Assembly (NCBI RefSeq): GCF_000691165.1 | Contig: NZ_ASJD01000001.1 | Coordinates: forward strand, 558,001-622,000 | From: Bacillus safensis FO-36b | Lineage (GTDB): Bacteria > Bacillota > Bacilli > Bacillales > Bacillaceae | Reading direction: 5' to 3' | Length of the DNA stretch: 64,000 nucleotides | Part shown: in pieces, positions 43,770 through 53,054 of the stretch | How positions within the stretch are numbered: the stretch's first letter is position 1 | Layout: each line of letters opens with the position of its first letter | Made by a program: the position numbers and the translations under genes | The notes under the pieces: model-generated | What the model saw: only the letters and a program-made list of their open reading frames with translations | Database searches by the model: none | What the model was told of the DNA's origin: nothing

Positions 43770-44414
43770 ATGCGGAAAAAGTCTTGGAAGGAGCATCTTC
43801 TTCAGCACGTAAAAGATCATCTCTCGATTTATTTATTTGTCTCTGTACTCTTTTTAATGGGTGTGATTTTCGGGGCCATCATTGTCAATAGCATGACATT
43901 CAGCCAGAAAGAGGATTTATTCTATTATTTAAATCAATTTTTTGGTCAGCTGACAAATGAGAAAGCAGCAGAATCAAAAGAAATGTTTTTACAAAGCTTT
44001 CTGCATCATATGAAATATTTAGGCCTTATGTGGATTCTGGGAATCTCCATCGTTGGTCTGCCGCTTATCTTTCTTATGATCTTTTTAAAAGGAATTGTTG
44101 TTGGGTTTACTGTTGGTTTTCTCGTGAATCAAATGGGGCTGAGTGGATTTTTTCTCTCGTTTGTATCGGTGCTTCCGCAAAACATTTTGCTCATTCCAGC
44201 CTATTTAGTGATTGGCACTTGTGCGATTGCGTTTTCCATCCGTCTCATTGGACAGCTCTTCATGAAAAAAACCATCAGTCAAGCACCCGTCCAGTGGTTT
44301 GGCCGGTATGCATCTGTTCTGCTGATGATTTTAGCGCTTGCTGCACTGTCGTCTTTTTTTGAATCGTACATATCATTCATGCTGATGAAAAAGCTGGCAG
44401 GTGTTCTTTTATAA
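43770..44414 (+). CDS. spoIIM: stage II sporulation protein M
   Basis: 214 residues, the SpoIIM length, with five to six membrane helices (first [22 protein letters not shown]). It works with SpoIID and SpoIIP to thin septal peptidoglycan and drive engulfment; SpoIIM anchors the complex in the mother-cell membrane. ATG 43770 follows GGGAGGAAG; the TTG 43755 reading overlaps that site. The stop codon lies within the candidate PerR box of fur. Confidence 0.95.
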   Translation: MRKKSWKEHLLQHVKDHLSIYLFVSVLFLMGVIFGAIIVNSMTFSQKEDLFYYLNQFFGQLTNEKAAESKEMFLQSFLHHMKYLGLMWILGISIVGLPLIFLMIFLKGIVVGFTVGFLVNQMGLSGFFLSFVSVLPQNILLIPAYLVIGTCAIAFSIRLIGQLFMKKTISQAPVQWFGRYASVLLMILALAALSSFFESYISFMLMKKLAGVLL

Positions 44415-44423
44415 TTGTTATTA
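44409..44423. promoter_or_regulatory. candidate PerR/Fur-type box upstream of fur
   Basis: TTATAATTGTTATTA matches the PerR box TTATAATNATTATAA at 13 of 15 positions. It lies ~100 bp before fur. In B. subtilis fur belongs to the PerR regulon. The region is AT-rich, so chance similarity is possible. Confidence 0.5.
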
Positions 44424-44524
44424 ATTAATAATCAATTTATTTATCAATTTAAAATGATTATAGTTGGCTCTCAGCACATCATTTGATATAATGATCAAGT
44501 AATGTGGCGTAGGAGGGAAAGTCA

Positions 44525-44977
44525 ATGGAAAATAGGATTGATCGAATTAAGAAGCAGCTTCATTCTTCCAGCTACAAGCTCACGCCACAGCGTGAAGCCA
44601 CAGTAAGAGTACTGCTTGAGAATGAAGAAGACCATTTAAGTGCAGAAGATGTATACCTCCTCGTAAAAGAGAAGTCTCCTGAAATTGGTCTTGCTACTGT
44701 TTATCGGACGTTAGAATTGCTCACTGAACTGAAAGTTGTTGATAAAATTAACTTTGGAGACGGCGTTTCGCGATATGATCTTCGCAAAGAAGGAGCCGCT
44801 CACTTCCATCATCATCTTGTCTGCATGGAATGCGGAACAGTCGATGAGATAGAAGATGATTTATTAGAAGATGTCGAAGAGATTATTGAACGTGACTGGA
44901 AATTTAAAATTAAGGATCATAGATTGACATTCCATGGTATTTGCCACCGGTGTCATGATGATGAATCCGGCAAATAA
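44525..44977 (+). CDS. fur: ferric uptake repressor
   Basis: 150 residues. An N-terminal winged helix (YKLTPQREATVRVLLEN… ATVYRTLELL) is followed by the metal/dimer domain AHFHHHLVCMECGTVDEIED and a closing CHRCHDD. The two CxxC pairs form the structural zinc site. It represses iron uptake when Fe2+ is available. ATG 44525 has GTAGGAGGGAA upstream. Fur rather than PerR/Zur is called by position (B. subtilis yqkL = fur, before xerD). Confidence 0.93.
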   Translation: MENRIDRIKKQLHSSSYKLTPQREATVRVLLENEEDHLSAEDVYLLVKEKSPEIGLATVYRTLELLTELKVVDKINFGDGVSRYDLRKEGAAHFHHHLVCMECGTVDEIEDDLLEDVEEIIERDWKFKIKDHRLTFHGICHRCHDDESGK

Positions 44978-44995
44978 TCCGAATTGGAACCTTTT

Positions 44996-45019
44996 CATTT
45001 AAGATGAAGAGGTTTTTTG
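44996..45019 (+). terminator. intrinsic terminator after fur
   Basis: AACCTTTTCAT / ATGAAGAGGTT stem with T6. Confidence 0.78.
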
Positions 45020-45094
45020 CATTTTCGCTGTATATTCCTTGTCCCACCTGGCATATGCTGAAGTAATGAGAAGGTGAGAAAGGACTTGAAGTTT

Positions 45095-45322
45095 ATGCGA
45101 AAATGGCTCAAAACAACAGGTGAAGTGATCAAAGTATTTATCTTGTTCACTGGTTTTACCGTCCTGTTCTATTATGCTATGATATGGATAAATTCAGAAT
45201 ATGAAAGCTACCATCGTTATGATAAACCAGAGGGTGCAGCAATTAAAGTGATGGAAATGGATCAGCCGAACCAAGAAAATTGGCAAGACCGATTGATTTA
45301 TTTTTATCAAAACGGGGAGTAG
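45095..45322 (+). CDS. yqzK: YqzK-like small membrane protein
   Basis: 75 residues (DUF4227 type) with one N-terminal membrane helix (VFILFTGFTVLFYYAMIWI) and an acidic soluble tail. ATG 45095 is preceded by AAAGGA at 11 bases; GTG 45074 is an alternative. It is located between fur and xerD, as in B. subtilis. Function unknown. Confidence 0.78.
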   Translation: MRKWLKTTGEVIKVFILFTGFTVLFYYAMIWINSEYESYHRYDKPEGAAIKVMEMDQPNQENWQDRLIYFYQNGE

Positions 45323-45328
45323 AAATCA

Positions 45329-46219
45329 TTGAACGATCAATTATCCGACTTTATTCATTTTATGACCGTAGAGAGAGGACTCTCTGAAAATACCATTGTT
45401 TCTTATAAAAGAGATTTACAGAACTACTTGTCTTTTTTAATGACACATGAACAGCTGACGGATATTAGCGATGTCACACGTCTGCATATCATTCATTATT
45501 TAAAGCAGCTAAAAGAGGAAGGGAAATCGAGTAAAACGTCTGTACGGCATCTATCATCGATCCGTTCCTTTCATCAATTTCTGCTTCGGGAAAAAGTGAC
45601 AGCGGATGACCCGTCATGGAACATTGAAACGCAAAAAACAGAGCGGACTTTACCGAAAGTTTTATCATTAGGAGAGGTCGAAAAGCTGCTTGATACACCA
45701 AATCAGCACACTCCCTTTGACTACCGAGACAAAGCAATGCTTGAGCTCTTATATGCAACGGGGATTCGCGTCAGTGAAATGCTGGATCTGACCCTTGCCG
45801 ATGTTCACCTCACAATGGGCTTTATCCGCTGTTTTGGAAAAGGAAGAAAAGAGCGTATTGTGCCAATCGGTGAAGCTGCTGCAAGCGCAATTGAAGAATA
45901 TATCGAAAAGGGAAGAAGCAAGCTGTTAAAAAAACAGCCGTCCGATGCCCTATTTCTCAATCATCATGGGAAAAAAATGTCGCGTCAGGGCTTCTGGAAG
46001 AACTTGAAAAAACGAGCCAACGAAGCAGGGATTCAAAAGGAACTGACGCCTCATACGCTCAGACATTCATTTGCTACACACCTGCTTGAAAACGGTGCGG
46101 ACTTAAGAGCTGTACAGGAAATGCTCGGACATGCCGATATCTCAACAACACAAATTTATACACATGTGACGAAAACAAGACTGAAAGATGTGTATCACAA
46201 ATTCCATCCAAGGGCATAA
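45329..46219 (+). CDS. xerD: site-specific tyrosine recombinase XerD
   Basis: 296 residues. It resolves chromosome dimers at dif together with XerC/CodV. It has an N-terminal SAM-like core-binding domain. The catalytic residues are Arg in [10 protein letters not shown], Lys in [24 protein letters not shown] (His-X2-Arg), His in [11 protein letters not shown] and Tyr in QIYTHV. TTG start with GGGGAG upstream, 6 bases after yqzK. Confidence 0.96.
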   Translation: MNDQLSDFIHFMTVERGLSENTIVSYKRDLQNYLSFLMTHEQLTDISDVTRLHIIHYLKQLKEEGKSSKTSVRHLSSIRSFHQFLLREKVTADDPSWNIETQKTERTLPKVLSLGEVEKLLDTPNQHTPFDYRDKAMLELLYATGIRVSEMLDLTLADVHLTMGFIRCFGKGRKERIVPIGEAAASAIEEYIEKGRSKLLKKQPSDALFLNHHGKKMSRQGFWKNLKKRANEAGIQKELTPHTLRHSFATHLLENGADLRAVQEMLGHADISTTQIYTHVTKTRLKDVYHKFHPRA

Positions 46220-46221
46220 GT

Positions 46222-46257
46222 AAAGCATGACACAGTGAACGGGTGTCATGCTTTTTC
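46222..46257 (+). terminator. intrinsic terminator after xerD
   Basis: AAAGCATGACAC / GTGTCATGCTTTTT stem. Confidence 0.87.
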
Positions 46258-46276
46258 ATGTTTACACCGTTTATGG

Positions 46277-46306
46277 TTGTCAACTGGCTTGTAAACGGTT
46301 TATACT
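46277..46306 (+). promoter_or_regulatory. sigma-A promoter of deoB–pupG with embedded cre site
   Basis: TTGTCA (46277–46282), 18 bp, TATACT (46301–46306). TGTAAACGGTTTATA (46290–46304) fits the CcpA cre consensus and lies within spacer and -10, so CcpA would repress by promoter occlusion. Confidence 0.7.
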
Positions 46307-46372
46307 TGAGATGTCTGACCTCTCACTGTTTGTAAGGTCAAAAGACAAGAATATTGAAGGAGGCGCTTTTTA

Positions 46373-47557
46373 ATGCCTGATTATCAGTATAAACGCATTT
46401 TCCTCGTCGTCATGGATTCAGTAGGAATTGGGGAAGCACCAGATGCTGCTGATTTTAATGATGTAGGTGCAGATACACTTGGACATATTGCTGAAAAAAT
46501 GAACGGGCTTCATATGCCGAATATGGCGAAGCTTGGGCTGAGTCATATTAAAGAAATCAAAGGAATTCCAGCGGATGAAAAACCGCTTGCGTACTATGGA
46601 AAAATGCAAGAAGCATCAAACGGTAAAGACACAATGACAGGACACTGGGAAATCATGGGTCTTTACATAGACACACCGTTCAAAGTCTTTCCAGAAGGAT
46701 TCCCAGATGAACTATTAAATGAACTAAAAGAAAAAACAGGCCGAGGTATTATTGGAAATAAACCTGCGTCTGGTACGGAAATTTTAGATGAGCTTGGCGA
46801 AGTGCACATGAAAACAGGCGATTTAATTGTTTATACATCTGCGGATTCTGTGCTGCAAATTGCTGCGCACGAAGAAGTTGTGCCATTAGATGAGCTTTAC
46901 CGTATTTGTGAAATTGCCCGTGAACTCACATTAGATGAAAAATATATGGTTGGCCGGATTATCGCTCGTCCGTTTGTCGGAGAGCCTGGCGCATTTGTTA
47001 GAACGCCAAACCGTCATGACTATGCGTTAAAACCATTTGACCGTACAGTCATGAATGAACTGAAAGATGATGGACTCGATGTCATTGCGATCGGAAAAAT
47101 CTCTGATATTTATGACGGCGAGGGTATCACATCATCTCTTAGAACAAAATCAAACATGGATGGAATGGACAAGCTGGTCGATACACTTAAAACAGACTTT
47201 ACAGGACTCAGCTTTTTAAACCTTGTTGATTTTGACGCTCTTTACGGACATAGAAGAGATCCAGAGGGTTATGGAAAAGCACTAGAGGAATTTGATGCAC
47301 GTCTTCCTGAAGTGTTTGACCTGTTGAAAGAGGATGACCTTCTTGTGATCACAGCAGATCATGGTAATGACCCAGTTCATCACGGAACAGATCATACAAG
47401 AGAATATGTTCCGCTCATTGCTTACAGCAAAAAGCATCAGGAAGCAAATGAACTGCCAACAGCAAAAACGTTTGCTGATCTTGGGGCAACCGTTGCAGAT
47501 AATTTCAAGACAACGATGCCAAAATACGGAACAAGCTTTTTATCTAAACTCAAATAG
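46373..47557 (+). CDS. deoB: phosphopentomutase
   Basis: 394 residues. It interconverts (deoxy)ribose-1-phosphate and -5-phosphate. Alkaline-phosphatase-superfamily metal sites are visible: [16 protein letters not shown], the nucleophile region KDTMTGHWE, and [29 protein letters not shown] precedes the ATG. It forms the nucleoside-catabolism operon with pupG under cre control. Confidence 0.96.
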   Translation: MPDYQYKRIFLVVMDSVGIGEAPDAADFNDVGADTLGHIAEKMNGLHMPNMAKLGLSHIKEIKGIPADEKPLAYYGKMQEASNGKDTMTGHWEIMGLYIDTPFKVFPEGFPDELLNELKEKTGRGIIGNKPASGTEILDELGEVHMKTGDLIVYTSADSVLQIAAHEEVVPLDELYRICEIARELTLDEKYMVGRIIARPFVGEPGAFVRTPNRHDYALKPFDRTVMNELKDDGLDVIAIGKISDIYDGEGITSSLRTKSNMDGMDKLVDTLKTDFTGLSFLNLVDFDALYGHRRDPEGYGKALEEFDARLPEVFDLLKEDDLLVITADHGNDPVHHGTDHTREYVPLIAYSKKHQEANELPTAKTFADLGATVADNFKTTMPKYGTSFLSKLK

Positions 47558-47568
47558 GGGGAAATTTC

Positions 47569-48381
47569 GTGGGAGCACAGTTTTCAGAAGCGGCGGCATA
47601 CATTAAACAAGCATCGACATATGTACCAACAGTTGGGCTCATTTTAGGATCAGGACTTGGCATTTTAGCAGATGAGATTGAAAATCCAATCAAAATAAAA
47701 TATGAAGATATTCCTGGATTCCCTGTTTCAACAGTAGAGGGACATGCAGGACAGCTCGTGATCGGAACGCTGAAAGGCACTGTCGTTTGCGCTATGCAAG
47801 GACGTTTTCATTTCTATGAAGGATATGATATGAAGCAAGTGACGTTTCCTGTCCGTGTGATGAAAGAAATTGGCATTGACACATGCATTGTCACAAATGC
47901 AGCCGGCGGTGTGAATACGTCATTCCGCCCAGGAGATCTCATGCTGATCACAGATCATATCAATATGATGGGAACCAATCCATTAATTGGCCCAAATGAC
48001 AGTCAAGGCGTCCGCTTCCCTGATATGTCTGCACCGTACGATAAAGAACTAATGGCACTTGCAGAAAAAACAGCCCAGCGTTTAGGTATATCTGTACAGC
48101 AAGGGGTTTATGCAGGGATGACAGGGCCTTCATATGAAACACCTGCTGAAGTTCGTTTCTTAAGAACACTTGGAGCAGATGCGGTCGGAATGTCGACTGT
48201 TCCAGAAGTCATTGTTGCGCGTCATGCAGGAATCAAAGTACTTGGCATTTCATGCATTTCCAATGCGGCATCTGGTATTTTGGATCAGCCGCTGTCTCAT
48301 GATGAAGTGATCGAAGTAACGGAAAAAGTGAAAGCAAGTTTTCTTGATTTAGTAAAAGACATTGTCAAACAACTTTCATAG
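47569..48381 (+). CDS. pupG: purine nucleoside phosphorylase
   Basis: 270 residues. It phosphorolyses guanosine/inosine and deoxy forms. Its trimeric PNP signatures are LGSGLGILADEI, EGHAGQLVIG, GRFHFYEGYD, TNAAGGVN and GMSTVPEVIVARHAG. GTG start at 47569 behind AGGGGGAAA, 11 bases after deoB, whose mutase uses the released pentose-1-phosphate. A terminator follows. Confidence 0.96.
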   Translation: MGAQFSEAAAYIKQASTYVPTVGLILGSGLGILADEIENPIKIKYEDIPGFPVSTVEGHAGQLVIGTLKGTVVCAMQGRFHFYEGYDMKQVTFPVRVMKEIGIDTCIVTNAAGGVNTSFRPGDLMLITDHINMMGTNPLIGPNDSQGVRFPDMSAPYDKELMALAEKTAQRLGISVQQGVYAGMTGPSYETPAEVRFLRTLGADAVGMSTVPEVIVARHAGIKVLGISCISNAASGILDQPLSHDEVIEVTEKVKASFLDLVKDIVKQLS

Positions 48382-48394
48382 CATGTGTCCAGAA

Positions 48395-48428
48395 GCCTTC
48401 TGCTACCCAAGCAGAAGGTTTTTTTTAT
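48395..48428 (+). terminator. intrinsic terminator after pupG
   Basis: CCTTCTGC / GCAGAAGG stem, TACCCAA loop and T8. Confidence 0.88.
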
Positions 48429-48507
48429 TTGCAATCATACGATCTCTGAATAAAACAGCCTGTATGAGGAAAAAATAGAAAGGATTACGATAATGGAGGT
48501 CTGCCAC

Positions 48508-49695
48508 TTGAAACGTCATATATGTGCATTGTTTATTTTAATGATCCTTATCTCAATGGTTTCACCATCAGCGATAGCAAAAGAAAAGATTGAAAAACCA
48601 GGAGAAAAACAAACATCAGAATTGGCACACGAAGCCAAATCAGCGATCTTAATAGAACGAGACACGGGAAAGGTGCTTTACAACAAAAACAGCGATGAAA
48701 AGCTTGCACCCGCAAGTATGACCAAAATCATGACGATGCTTCTCATCATGGAAGCCATTGATCAAGGTAAACTAAAAATGACAGACAAGGTCAGAACGAG
48801 CGACTATGCAGCGTCCATGGGAGGCTCACAAATCTTCCTTGAACCAGGAGAAGAAATGACCGTAAAAGAAATGCTGAAAGGCATTGCGATTGCGTCAGGA
48901 AATGATGCTTCAGTTGCCATGGCAGAGCATATTGCAGGATCTGAAGAACAGTTCGTTGAGCAGATGAACAAAAGGGCGAAAGAGCTTGGCCTCACCTCAA
49001 CGGTCTTTCAAAACCCAACAGGACTTCCTGAAAAAGACCATTACAGCACAGCTCACGATATGGCAAAAATGGCAAAAGAGCTGTTGAAATATGAACAAAT
49101 CACCAAATTCACAGGTGTCTACGAAGACTATCTCCGGCAAAATACGGACAAAAAATTCTGGCTTGTCAACACAAACCGTCTGATTAAATTTTATCCAGGG
49201 GTCGATGGGGTGAAAACAGGTTTTACAGGTGAAGCGAAATACTGTTTAACTGCATCTGCTAAAAAAGGCAACATGCGCGTCATTGCGGTTGTCTTCGGCG
49301 CAAGCACTCCGAAAGACAGAAATGCTCAGGTAGTCAAAATGTTAGATTACGCATTTAGTCAATATACGACTCATCCGCTTTACAAACGAGGGCAAGATGT
49401 GGCGGAGGTCAAAGTGAGCAAAGGGAAAAAGAAAAACATTCAGCTCGTGACTTCTGAACCGATCTCCCTTTTAACGAAAAAAGGCGAAAATGTGGATCAG
49501 ATCAAAAAAGAAATCAAATTGTCTCATGATGTCAAAGCTCCATTTTCAAAAGGAACGGAACTTGGTACGATCGTCTTGAAAAAAGACGGAAAAGTGCTGC
49601 ATGAAAGCCCTGTAGAAGCAAAAGAAGGAATGGAAAAGGCAGGCGTTTGGACTTTCTTCAAACGAGCAATGGCTGATTTTGTGAAATGGAAATAA
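48508..49695 (+). CDS. dacF: sporulation D-alanyl-D-alanine carboxypeptidase
   Basis: 395-residue low-molecular-weight penicillin-binding protein that trims cortex/germ-wall stem peptides in the forespore. It has a signal peptide to about residue 24, the SxxK motif Ser70–Lys73 (ASMTK), SGN in IASGNDASV and KTG in GVKTGFTG, with the PBP5-type beta C-terminal domain. The start is TTG 48508, eight bases after GGAGG; the ATG 48493 overlaps that site. It is located directly upstream of the spoIIA operon, as in other bacilli. Confidence 0.93.
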   Translation: MKRHICALFILMILISMVSPSAIAKEKIEKPGEKQTSELAHEAKSAILIERDTGKVLYNKNSDEKLAPASMTKIMTMLLIMEAIDQGKLKMTDKVRTSDYAASMGGSQIFLEPGEEMTVKEMLKGIAIASGNDASVAMAEHIAGSEEQFVEQMNKRAKELGLTSTVFQNPTGLPEKDHYSTAHDMAKMAKELLKYEQITKFTGVYEDYLRQNTDKKFWLVNTNRLIKFYPGVDGVKTGFTGEAKYCLTASAKKGNMRVIAVVFGASTPKDRNAQVVKMLDYAFSQYTTHPLYKRGQDVAEVKVSKGKKKNIQLVTSEPISLLTKKGENVDQIKKEIKLSHDVKAPFSKGTELGTIVLKKDGKVLHESPVEAKEGMEKAGVWTFFKRAMADFVKWK

Positions 49696-49791
49696 AAGGC
49701 GAAAGGCTGCTGTAATTGGCAGTCTTTTTGCTATGAGGAAAAGAAAAGAACATCTAAATGTGACGAATGGTCACTAGTTTTGTCATGGTGA

Positions 49792-49817
49792 AGGATTTAC
49801 TTCATATAAAAGAGAAA
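49792..49817 (+). promoter_or_regulatory. candidate sigma-H promoter of spoIIA
   Basis: AGGATTT (49792–49798), ~15 bp, GAAA (49814–49817). The -35 equals that of the known sigma-H promoter of spoVG; the -10 GAAA departs from GAAT. spoIIA is sigma-H/Spo0A dependent in B. subtilis. Confidence 0.4.
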
Positions 49818-49856
49818 CATTCTTTATCCGAAATTAGAGCAAGGAGGAATAAAAAA

Positions 49857-50210
49857 ATGAGCCTTGGTATTGATTTTCAAGTAAAAGAGAGCGTACTTTG
49901 CATTCGGTTAACAGGAGAGCTCGATCATCACTCCGCAGAAACATTGAGACAAAAGGTGACGAATTATTTGGAAACAGAGGACATTCGCCACATTGTGCTG
50001 AATCTGGCTGATTTATCGTTTATGGACAGCTCTGGACTCGGAGTGATTTTAGGAAGATATAAAGAAATTAAGCAGCTTGGCGGGGAAATGGTCGTCTGTG
50101 CCATCTCGCCAGCGGTGAACCGGTTATTTGATATGTCTGGTTTGTTTAAAATCATTCGGATGGAGCCTTCTGAGCAAACGGCTTTGCAAACATTGGGGGT
50201 GGCATCATGA
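49857..50210 (+). CDS. spoIIAA: anti-sigma F factor antagonist SpoIIAA
   Basis: 117-residue STAS protein. When dephosphorylated it binds SpoIIAB and releases sigma-F. The phosphorylation site Ser58 is in [18 protein letters not shown] 49857 has AAGGAGGAA upstream and gives the family length; the frame upstream to 49767 is non-homologous. Its stop overlaps spoIIAB by four bases. Confidence 0.97.
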   Translation: MSLGIDFQVKESVLCIRLTGELDHHSAETLRQKVTNYLETEDIRHIVLNLADLSFMDSSGLGVILGRYKEIKQLGGEMVVCAISPAVNRLFDMSGLFKIIRMEPSEQTALQTLGVAS

Positions 50211-50647
50211 GAAATGAAATGAACCTGACTTTTTCGGCATTAAGCCAGAATGAATCGTTTGCAAGAGTGACAGTCGCGGCGTTTATCGCTCAGCTTGACC
50301 CGACTTTAGATGAATTAACAGAAATCAAGACCGTTGTATCTGAGGCAGTGACAAACTCCATCATCCATGGCTATGATGGGAATCCAGATGGAAAGGTGCA
50401 TATCCATGTCACGCTAGATGACCATGTCGTTTATCTTACCATTCGTGACGAAGGTATGGGTATTACAGATCTTGAGGAAGCAAGACAGCCGCTTTTTACA
50501 ACAAAACCAGACTTAGAGCGCTCTGGAATGGGCTTTACCATCATGGAGAATTTTATGGATGATGTCATGGTGGACTCATCACCAGAAATGGGCACGACCA
50601 TCCGTTTAACAAAGCATCTATCAAAAAGCAAAGCGCTTTGTAATTAA
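50207..50647 (+). CDS. spoIIAB: anti-sigma F factor/serine kinase SpoIIAB
   Basis: 146-residue GHKL-fold protein. It holds sigma-F inactive and phosphorylates SpoIIAA on Ser58. The ATP-binding N, G1 and G2 boxes are seen as [23 protein letters not shown] and [15 protein letters not shown]. It is translationally coupled to spoIIAA through ATGA. Confidence 0.97.
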   Translation: MRNEMNLTFSALSQNESFARVTVAAFIAQLDPTLDELTEIKTVVSEAVTNSIIHGYDGNPDGKVHIHVTLDDHVVYLTIRDEGMGITDLEEARQPLFTTKPDLERSGMGFTIMENFMDDVMVDSSPEMGTTIRLTKHLSKSKALCN

Positions 50648-50660
50648 AGGAGCTGCTCAT

Positions 50661-51428
50661 ATGGATGTGGAGGTAAAAAAGCAAGCTAAAAAAGCCCAGC
50701 TGTCAAATGATGAAGTCAAAGAGCTCATCAAAAAAAGCCAAGACGGTGATCAGCAAGCAAGAGACCTCCTCGTAGAAAAAAACATGCGTCTTGTTTGGTC
50801 CGTTGTTCAGCGCTTTTTAAATAGGGGATATGAACCAGATGATCTGTTTCAGATTGGCTGTATTGGACTGCTGAAATCTGTTGATAAATTTGATTTGTCA
50901 TATGATGTAAAGTTTTCAACGTACGCCGTTCCCATGATCATTGGTGAAATTCAGCGATTCATTCGGGATGATGGAACGGTCAAAGTCAGCCGGTCACTAA
51001 AGGAACTCGGAAATAAAATTCGGCGGGCAAGGGATGAATTGTCTAAGTCTCATGGAAGAATGCCGACCGTTCAGGAAATTGCCGAATACCTTGATATCAC
51101 ACCAGAGGATGTCGTCCTCGCCCAAGAAGCGGTACGCTCACCATCATCCATTCATGAAACGGTGTATGAAAATGATGGGGATCCGATTACATTGCTTGAT
51201 CAAATTGCCGATCATTCTGAGGAAAGATGGTTTGACAAAATTGCACTGAAAGAAGCGATCAAGGAATTAGAAGAACGGGAAAAACTCATTGTGTATTTAA
51301 GGTATTATAAAGATCAGACACAATCTGAGGTTGCAGAAAGACTTGGCATTTCACAAGTACAAGTCTCACGGCTTGAAAAGAAAATTTTAAAACAAATCCA
51401 AATGCAAATGGATCAAAAAGACAGCTAG
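50661..51428 (+). CDS. sigF: RNA polymerase sigma-F factor
   Basis: 255-residue forespore-specific sigma factor. Region 2 is seen in RLVWSVVQRFLNRGYEPDDLFQIGCIGLLKSVDKFD and KFSTYAVPMIIGEIQRFIRDDG. Region 3 follows (SRSLKELGNKIRRARDEL). Region 4 carries the helix-turn-helix DQTQSEVAERLGISQVQVSRLEKKIL. It starts 13 bases after spoIIAB with AAAGGAGCTG upstream. Confidence 0.97.
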   Translation: MDVEVKKQAKKAQLSNDEVKELIKKSQDGDQQARDLLVEKNMRLVWSVVQRFLNRGYEPDDLFQIGCIGLLKSVDKFDLSYDVKFSTYAVPMIIGEIQRFIRDDGTVKVSRSLKELGNKIRRARDELSKSHGRMPTVQEIAEYLDITPEDVVLAQEAVRSPSSIHETVYENDGDPITLLDQIADHSEERWFDKIALKEAIKELEEREKLIVYLRYYKDQTQSEVAERLGISQVQVSRLEKKILKQIQMQMDQKDS

Positions 51429-51449
51429 CCAATTCGGCTGGCTTTTTTT
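51423..51449 (+). terminator. intrinsic terminator after sigF
   Basis: AGCCAATTCGGCT core stem with T7 immediately after sigF. Confidence 0.75.
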
Positions 51450-51482
51450 GTGTGGTAATTACCGGTAAATCAAGTTCTATCA

Positions 51483-51511
51483 GTATGAGAACCATTTTTC
51501 ACCACATACTA
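51483..51511 (+). promoter_or_regulatory. sigma-G promoter of the spoVA operon
   Basis: GTATG (51483–51487), exactly 17 bp, CATACTA (51505–51511): a full match to the sigma-G consensus. The spoVA operon is a sigma-G target in B. subtilis. Confidence 0.85.
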
Positions 51512-51542
51512 TTTTTAACCCATCGTATAGGAAGTGACTTGG

Positions 51543-52163
51543 ATGGACGGACAAATCTTTATTCGGCTGCGCCATCGAATCAAAACTGGTATTGATCAGC
51601 TCATTTATTTAGAGGATATCGCCCAAATCACTGGTGATGAGTTTGCTGTGCAAAAGCTTAGCAAAATGCCGGTGTATCATGTCAGCAAAAAGGATCGTCA
51701 CATCGTCGTACTTGATATCATGCATGTCGTCAAAACGATCAAAAAAACGTGGCCGGATATCGACATTCAAACCGTCGGCGGCTCTGAAGCTATTGTTGAA
51801 ATTGATACAGGCAAACGCCAGCTTTCTCCCGTTTTATTTGTGTTTGTATGGCTCTTATTATTTGTCGGAGCGGCCCTTGCCATTATGAATTTCCACGAGG
51901 ATGTCAGTATGCGGCTCGTTCATATCCGTCTATATGAAATGATCACTGGAAAAACGGTTGAGCATCCGTATTTATTACAAATTCCATATAGCTTTGGACT
52001 CGGCTTTGGCATGATTTTGTTTTTCAATCATGTATTTAAAAAGCGTTTAAATGAAGAACCAAGTCCGCTCGAGGTGGAAATGTTTAAATATCAGCTTGAT
52101 CTCGATCATTACGTCGCACTCAACGAAAATAAAGAAACATTGAAAGATATCCATGATCGGTAA
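51543..52163 (+). CDS. spoVAA: stage V sporulation protein AA
   Basis: 206 residues, the family length. A soluble N-terminal domain (FIRLRHRIK… [11 protein letters not shown]) is followed by two membrane segments. It is the first gene of the seven-gene operon whose products import dipicolinic acid and Ca2+ into the forespore and release them at germination. ATG 51543 has AGGAAGTG upstream. It overlaps spoVAB by 11 bases. Confidence 0.94.
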   Translation: MDGQIFIRLRHRIKTGIDQLIYLEDIAQITGDEFAVQKLSKMPVYHVSKKDRHIVVLDIMHVVKTIKKTWPDIDIQTVGGSEAIVEIDTGKRQLSPVLFVFVWLLLFVGAALAIMNFHEDVSMRLVHIRLYEMITGKTVEHPYLLQIPYSFGLGFGMILFFNHVFKKRLNEEPSPLEVEMFKYQLDLDHYVALNENKETLKDIHDR

Positions 52164-52569
52164 ATGGCTTTTTGTCGTACTCGTTGGACTTGGCGGCGGT
52201 TTAACGGTCGGAGCAGGATTTGTGGCATTTCTTACAGTGCTTGGCATCATTCCCCGCTTAATGCAATTAACCAAAACGCAGCGCTTCATACAAGGGTACG
52301 AGGCGGCTGTCATTAGCGGTGCAGTCGTTGGCGGCTGGGCCACCTTAAGTCAAATACATCTGCATTTAACCAAATGGCTGGCACTGCCGGTCGGTCTTTT
52401 ATCAGGTATCTTTGTCGGCATGCTTGCAGCTGCACTCACTGAAGTATTAAATGTACTTCCCATATTAACGAAAAGAATTGGAATGGACGGGAAAATTGTT
52501 TTGCTGCTCATGGCCATCGTCTTAGGAAAGGTATTTGGTTCACTATTTCATTGGCTTATTTATATTTAA
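52153..52569 (+). CDS. spoVAB: stage V sporulation protein AB
   Basis: 138-residue integral membrane protein with four to five helices ([28 protein letters not shown] at the N-terminus). It starts within the end of spoVAA. Part of the spore-membrane DPA channel complex; individual role not resolved. Confidence 0.93.
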   Translation: MIGKWLFVVLVGLGGGLTVGAGFVAFLTVLGIIPRLMQLTKTQRFIQGYEAAVISGAVVGGWATLSQIHLHLTKWLALPVGLLSGIFVGMLAAALTEVLNVLPILTKRIGMDGKIVLLLMAIVLGKVFGSLFHWLIYI

Positions 52570-52589
52570 GAAATTGGAGGGAACAACAC

Positions 52590-53042
52590 GTGTCGAGTTT
52601 AAAAGAGAACTATCCATCTAAGGTAAAAACGTATCAGCCCAAACCTCCTTATGTCATCAACTGCATCAAGGCGTTTTTAGTTGGCGGCTTAATCTGTCTG
52701 ATAGGTGAGGGGCTGCAAAATTTCTATATCCATTTTTTTGATTTTAACGAAAAGACAGCAGGGAATCCGACGGTGGCAACCCTCATTTTAATTTCTTCTC
52801 TATTAACGGGTATCGGTATTTACGACCGAATCGGCCAGTTTGCTGGAGCCGGATCAGCTGTCCCAGTGACAGGCTTTGCTAACAGTATGACAAGTGCTGC
52901 CCTTGAGCATAAAAGTGAAGGGCTTGTTTTAGGTGTTGCCACAAATATGTTTAAACTCGCTGGGAACGTCATTGTGTTTGGTGTCGTTTCCGCATATGTC
53001 GTAGGGATCATTCGATACGTCTTTGAAAAGATGTTTTCGTAG
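52590..53042 (+). CDS. spoVAC: stage V sporulation protein AC
   Basis: 150 residues, GTG start behind GGAGGG at nine bases. The hydrophobic protein has FLVGGLICLIGEGLQNFY and GAGSAVPVTGFANSMTSAALEHKSEG. In B. subtilis SpoVAC behaves as a mechanosensitive DPA channel. It shares clear internal similarity with SpoVAE (GGLICxIGQ, GIYDxxxxFAGAG), so the two are paralogues. Confidence 0.94.
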   Translation: MSSLKENYPSKVKTYQPKPPYVINCIKAFLVGGLICLIGEGLQNFYIHFFDFNEKTAGNPTVATLILISSLLTGIGIYDRIGQFAGAGSAVPVTGFANSMTSAALEHKSEGLVLGVATNMFKLAGNVIVFGVVSAYVVGIIRYVFEKMFS

Positions 53043-53054
53043 GAGGAATGAAAG

